DNA from: Liolophura sinensis
Lineage: Eukaryota; Mollusca; Polyplacophora; Chitonida; Chitonidae
NCBI RefSeq assembly: GCF_032854445.1
Contig: NC_088301.1
Span: 44,761,116 to 44,825,115, forward strand
Length of the DNA: 64,000 bases
Reading direction: 5' to 3'
Both the position numbers and the translations under genes were made by a program. This document shows positions 61,101 to 64,000 of the stretch, one piece after another. Within the stretch, counting starts at the first letter, position 1. Each line of letters begins with the position of its first letter. A model generated the notes under the pieces. It did not search any database, was not told the DNA's origin, and worked only from the letters and a program-made list of their open reading frames with translations.

Positions 61101-64000
61101 ATACCCTGGTGTGTATATCGCCGTGGCTAGATATGAACATTCATCTTGAAAACTATCGATGCATCTCTGTGTGGAGGATCGTGTGTTGTTACATTTTCAT
61201 AAGTGTATGTATGCAGACTGTATAGTTATGTAGATACAAGTCACGAAAAGTCTTAGATATCCCTCACTGGCTTTCTTGATGGCATGTTTACTCTGAACAT
61301 CGCATCACAATGGGACCATCTTAGCATATATTTGCCTCTGGTGGGGCAGATGTACACGGCCGAGATTTGTAATAATAATTTTGAACCGCGGGAGTTGTCC
61401 ATGTTGTGAGTACATAAGTCATGTTTTCCTACATTTCCGAGTGCAGGGTTATAATAGTGACACATGCCTTTTTCCGTCAACTTTCAAATCGTCAAAGCTG
61501 TTGGTTTGACGCGAGCGAGCCAAAATGAAATCAATTATGACGGTGTGAGGAAATCAGTAAAACAACACAGGCCGCCACATGTATAATTACCCTTTTAAAT
61601 GGGTTCTTCTGTCAGCATGGTTGATAATGTCTTCCCTGAGTGAGCATAGCACGCGGCTTGCACAGGTCGGCTCTTCATACTATGAGGCAATATTCCTTTG
61701 TCGAGGCTAGTAGATCGGACGATAGTCTGGTACCTATCTCGAATCATCAACGGCTGCATCTCTCCCTCTCGCCCAGCATCCACTGCTTCACATCAAGCAT
61801 ACAAAGTCTAAAAGCATGCACAATCGAAATCAACAAGGCGAGGGATTTCTTCATAAAATATATTGCCTTACCAGGGTCTGTCAAAGGTGATGTTATTCTG
61901 CATAATCATCCAGGCTGTGAAAGCCATGGAGGTGCCCTATCTCTCTCCCCTGTGGACTACCGTCCATTCTTTCAGCCCGACGGAGTTTAATGCAAGTTCG
62001 ATCCTCTACAGCAGTAAAACAGCACAGTTTCTGCGGTCTATCTCATATTAACACATGCCCCTATCAGGCTATATCATCCAGTCATACCGGTGATTCTATT
62101 TATATCAACTCATCATTGCAAGCAAAAGCAAGGCGTCTGACGAGAAAATTTTTACTCGTGCATAAAAAAGGCATTTCTTGGCCTAATTAAGGATAATGGA
62201 CGTCGAGGTTATGTGGTTAACTCTCTATTATTTCTGCTTATGACATGTTTCAGGGGGCAGCTTATATCAAGGCAAGGTGGACACTTAATAAAGGCCATGT
62301 CTGGTGAGTGCACAAGCGCTTTTGATGATAATAAACACTCACCCTCACTTACATGAACGTACACAAACATCACGCTATTAGAGTAATAGGAGGGTAGACA
62401 AGTTATCTATAATTTTCCTATAATATTCCGTAAGGTTCAAAACAAGTAACAAGTTTATTTTCAATTAGGCAAATTATAATGAAAACAAACAATATGCAAA
62501 CCAACCACTTCAACTGACTTTTCTGATAGAAAAAACATGTACTCGTTTCCCCTGATTCCGGTATGTTTTATGCATGTACGTTGGAAATCTCTGATGTTTT
62601 TTGTAATGCGTGATCCTTTTGTCAGCATATGAACTGAGAGACATTGAAATGGTGCATTTGCTAAATGCCAATTTTGAGCAAATGAAGTTTAATTTTCACG
62701 TATATTTATTTGATGATCGTTCCATGCCTTCGTATAAAAAGAAACAGCTTATACACAAGAAACTAAAAGAAACTAATGTATACAATGTTGTAAATCCCAC
62801 ACTGCCTGAGAAAATTCAGTTATTCATCGGCTGCAAGTGGTCAATGATAATACTATCGTCTTCCTGTATTCTTCATAGCAGCATTCTATGATGCATGTTG
62901 GGATTTAGGCTATACTTAAGGATTAAAGATTTCGACATACAACCGCAGACCTGTGTACCTTGACGTTTTTGCTATCACATTTGAAAACACCGGTTTACAA
63001 ATATTTGCACTCCAGAATAAAATCAGATTAATGAAACAAAACAGTCTTGTCTTCACGCTTATGTTAATTTGTTTAAGTTACGAGCATTGCGAACTTGACC
63101 GTGTTATATCATGCCCTTACAGTTGTAAACATGATTAAGTAGCAGGTTAAGAGCAAACACTATACACAGCAAATGCAACTCGAAAAACAGCCAAGACACA
63201 CACCGCATTGTGTAGGTATCTTGCCCAAATTTCTAATCTGTAGATATCTGACCAAGAGTATAGCACGGGGAACCTGACGGAATCTTCCAAAATAAAATTT
63301 CCCAACACAGAACTTATCGAATGGTGTTTTTTGAAAAAGTTATATGTTGAAGCTGAACCGATATGATTCAGCACTTAAGAAAATCTTGTATAACCACTGT
63401 AAGAGTCATATGTACTGATAATCTTAATCCCACTACCCAGTTTCGTCTGTACATATCGCTTAATCTTTCTTTAGCCCTCCATAAATATAACTGCACATTT
63501 GAAACTCCTTGATAATACTATGCATAACCAAATTCCAATCTAAATAGCAATAGTTCTTCGCACAATTTGAAATCTTCCACATTTACACAAAGCCACCAAA
63601 CTTTGCGATCTTTTACCGATCCACAAAACCTGTTTGCAAGTTGTATACTGAATTCTTTCAAACATTTCTTAACAATGAAACCCGAATTTCAGACCCATAA
63701 TTTTGATATCGAATAATTTAAAGACAACATTGTACGAAAGTTCGCCAAAATGCCAGGTTGTGCGGAACATTTCCGTTAACGCATATTTTCGGCGTTAAAA
63801 CGGCCATATTTACAGCTTTATATGGACTTCAAATATAGCCCAGAGGTATTTATAGGTGACACGACCTACAGACTCCATGTTCATAAACAACCTACCAAAT
63901 TATCTAAATTCCACTTTTTATGTAATGGTACTATAAAACTATACGGTTTCCTCTATCACAGACTGTACGACAAGAGGGGTAGTTTCAATTTTGACATAGT
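58158..64000. other. Right flank, no recognised gene
   Basis: Several plus-strand frames of 75-115 codons exist (for example 61640-61990 and 60468-60743), but I recognise no domain, no consistent splice chain and no transposon protein. The C run at 58420-58434 is the only clear simple repeat. Confidence 0.4.
62626..62891 (+). CDS. Weak candidate exon on plus strand near window end
   Basis: After cttttgtcag the frame encodes YELRDIEMVHLLNANFEQMK, a charged helix-like middle (SYKKKQLIHKKLKETNVYN) and PTLPEKIQLFIGCKWSM before a stop. Protein-like but unrecognised; no partner exon. Confidence 0.2.

Noticed and set aside
61640-61990. 116-codon plus-strand frame
   Set aside because: Overlapped by other open frames of similar length; no recognisable family.
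1-64000. CRISPR arrays, bacterial operons, rRNA genes, reverse transcriptase or transposase genes
   Set aside because: Searched for by eye on both strands; no regular spacer arrays and no such coding motifs are present.

Overview
The window is eukaryotic and most likely molluscan (bivalve or gastropod). Coding exons are short and split by GT-AG introns, the intergenic DNA is AT-rich, the motif tacatgta recurs, and several copies of a tRNA-headed SINE with an AAATAAAT tail are present. That SINE resembles a class I know from mollusc genomes; the species call rests on this resemblance and on general character, not on a database search.

Region 1-14.3 kb, plus strand: seven exons (3480-14040) of a gene whose 5' end lies outside the window or was not recognised. 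They join in frame into 1277 residues: the second half of a PDZ domain, a Ser/Cys-rich linker, a complete second PDZ, a second Cys-containing linker, a degenerate Roc-like GTPase domain without a usable P-loop, a COR-like region, and a C-terminal death domain. This is a kinase-less ROCO protein with PDZ domains, close in its C-terminal half to the DAPK arrangement (Roc-COR-death). Two AATAAA signals follow the stop.

Region 14.3-25.7 kb: intergenic space between two convergent genes. It holds SINE copies and tails, a degenerate tandem repeat at 18.3 kb, a 52-bp tandem repeat at 20.0 kb, and no convincing gene.

Region 25.7-35.4 kb, minus strand: eight exons that join in frame (phases checked at every junction) into about 800 residues: a harmonin-homology domain, two PDZ domains and a Ser/Asn-rich tail. 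The order HHD-PDZ-PDZ matches the N-terminal half of whirlin. A further minus-strand exon at 49.8-51.0 kb (419 residues, Ser-rich) and a small first-exon candidate at 58.0-58.2 kb probably belong to the same locus, but the splice phases show that at least one connecting exon is still missing.

The remaining DNA (35-49 kb, 51-58 kb, 58-64 kb) is mostly intron or intergenic sequence. It contains an unassigned dispersed repeat with copies at 45.8, 47.6, 47.9 and 57.1 kb, an 85-bp higher-order minisatellite at 52.7 kb, a TA/TG microsatellite at 54.1 kb, and several weak exon-like open frames that I list as unproven. Both recognised genes encode PDZ scaffolds, one a probable death/pseudo-GTPase scaffold and one a stereocilia/synapse-type scaffold. 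Nothing in the sequence shows that they work together.
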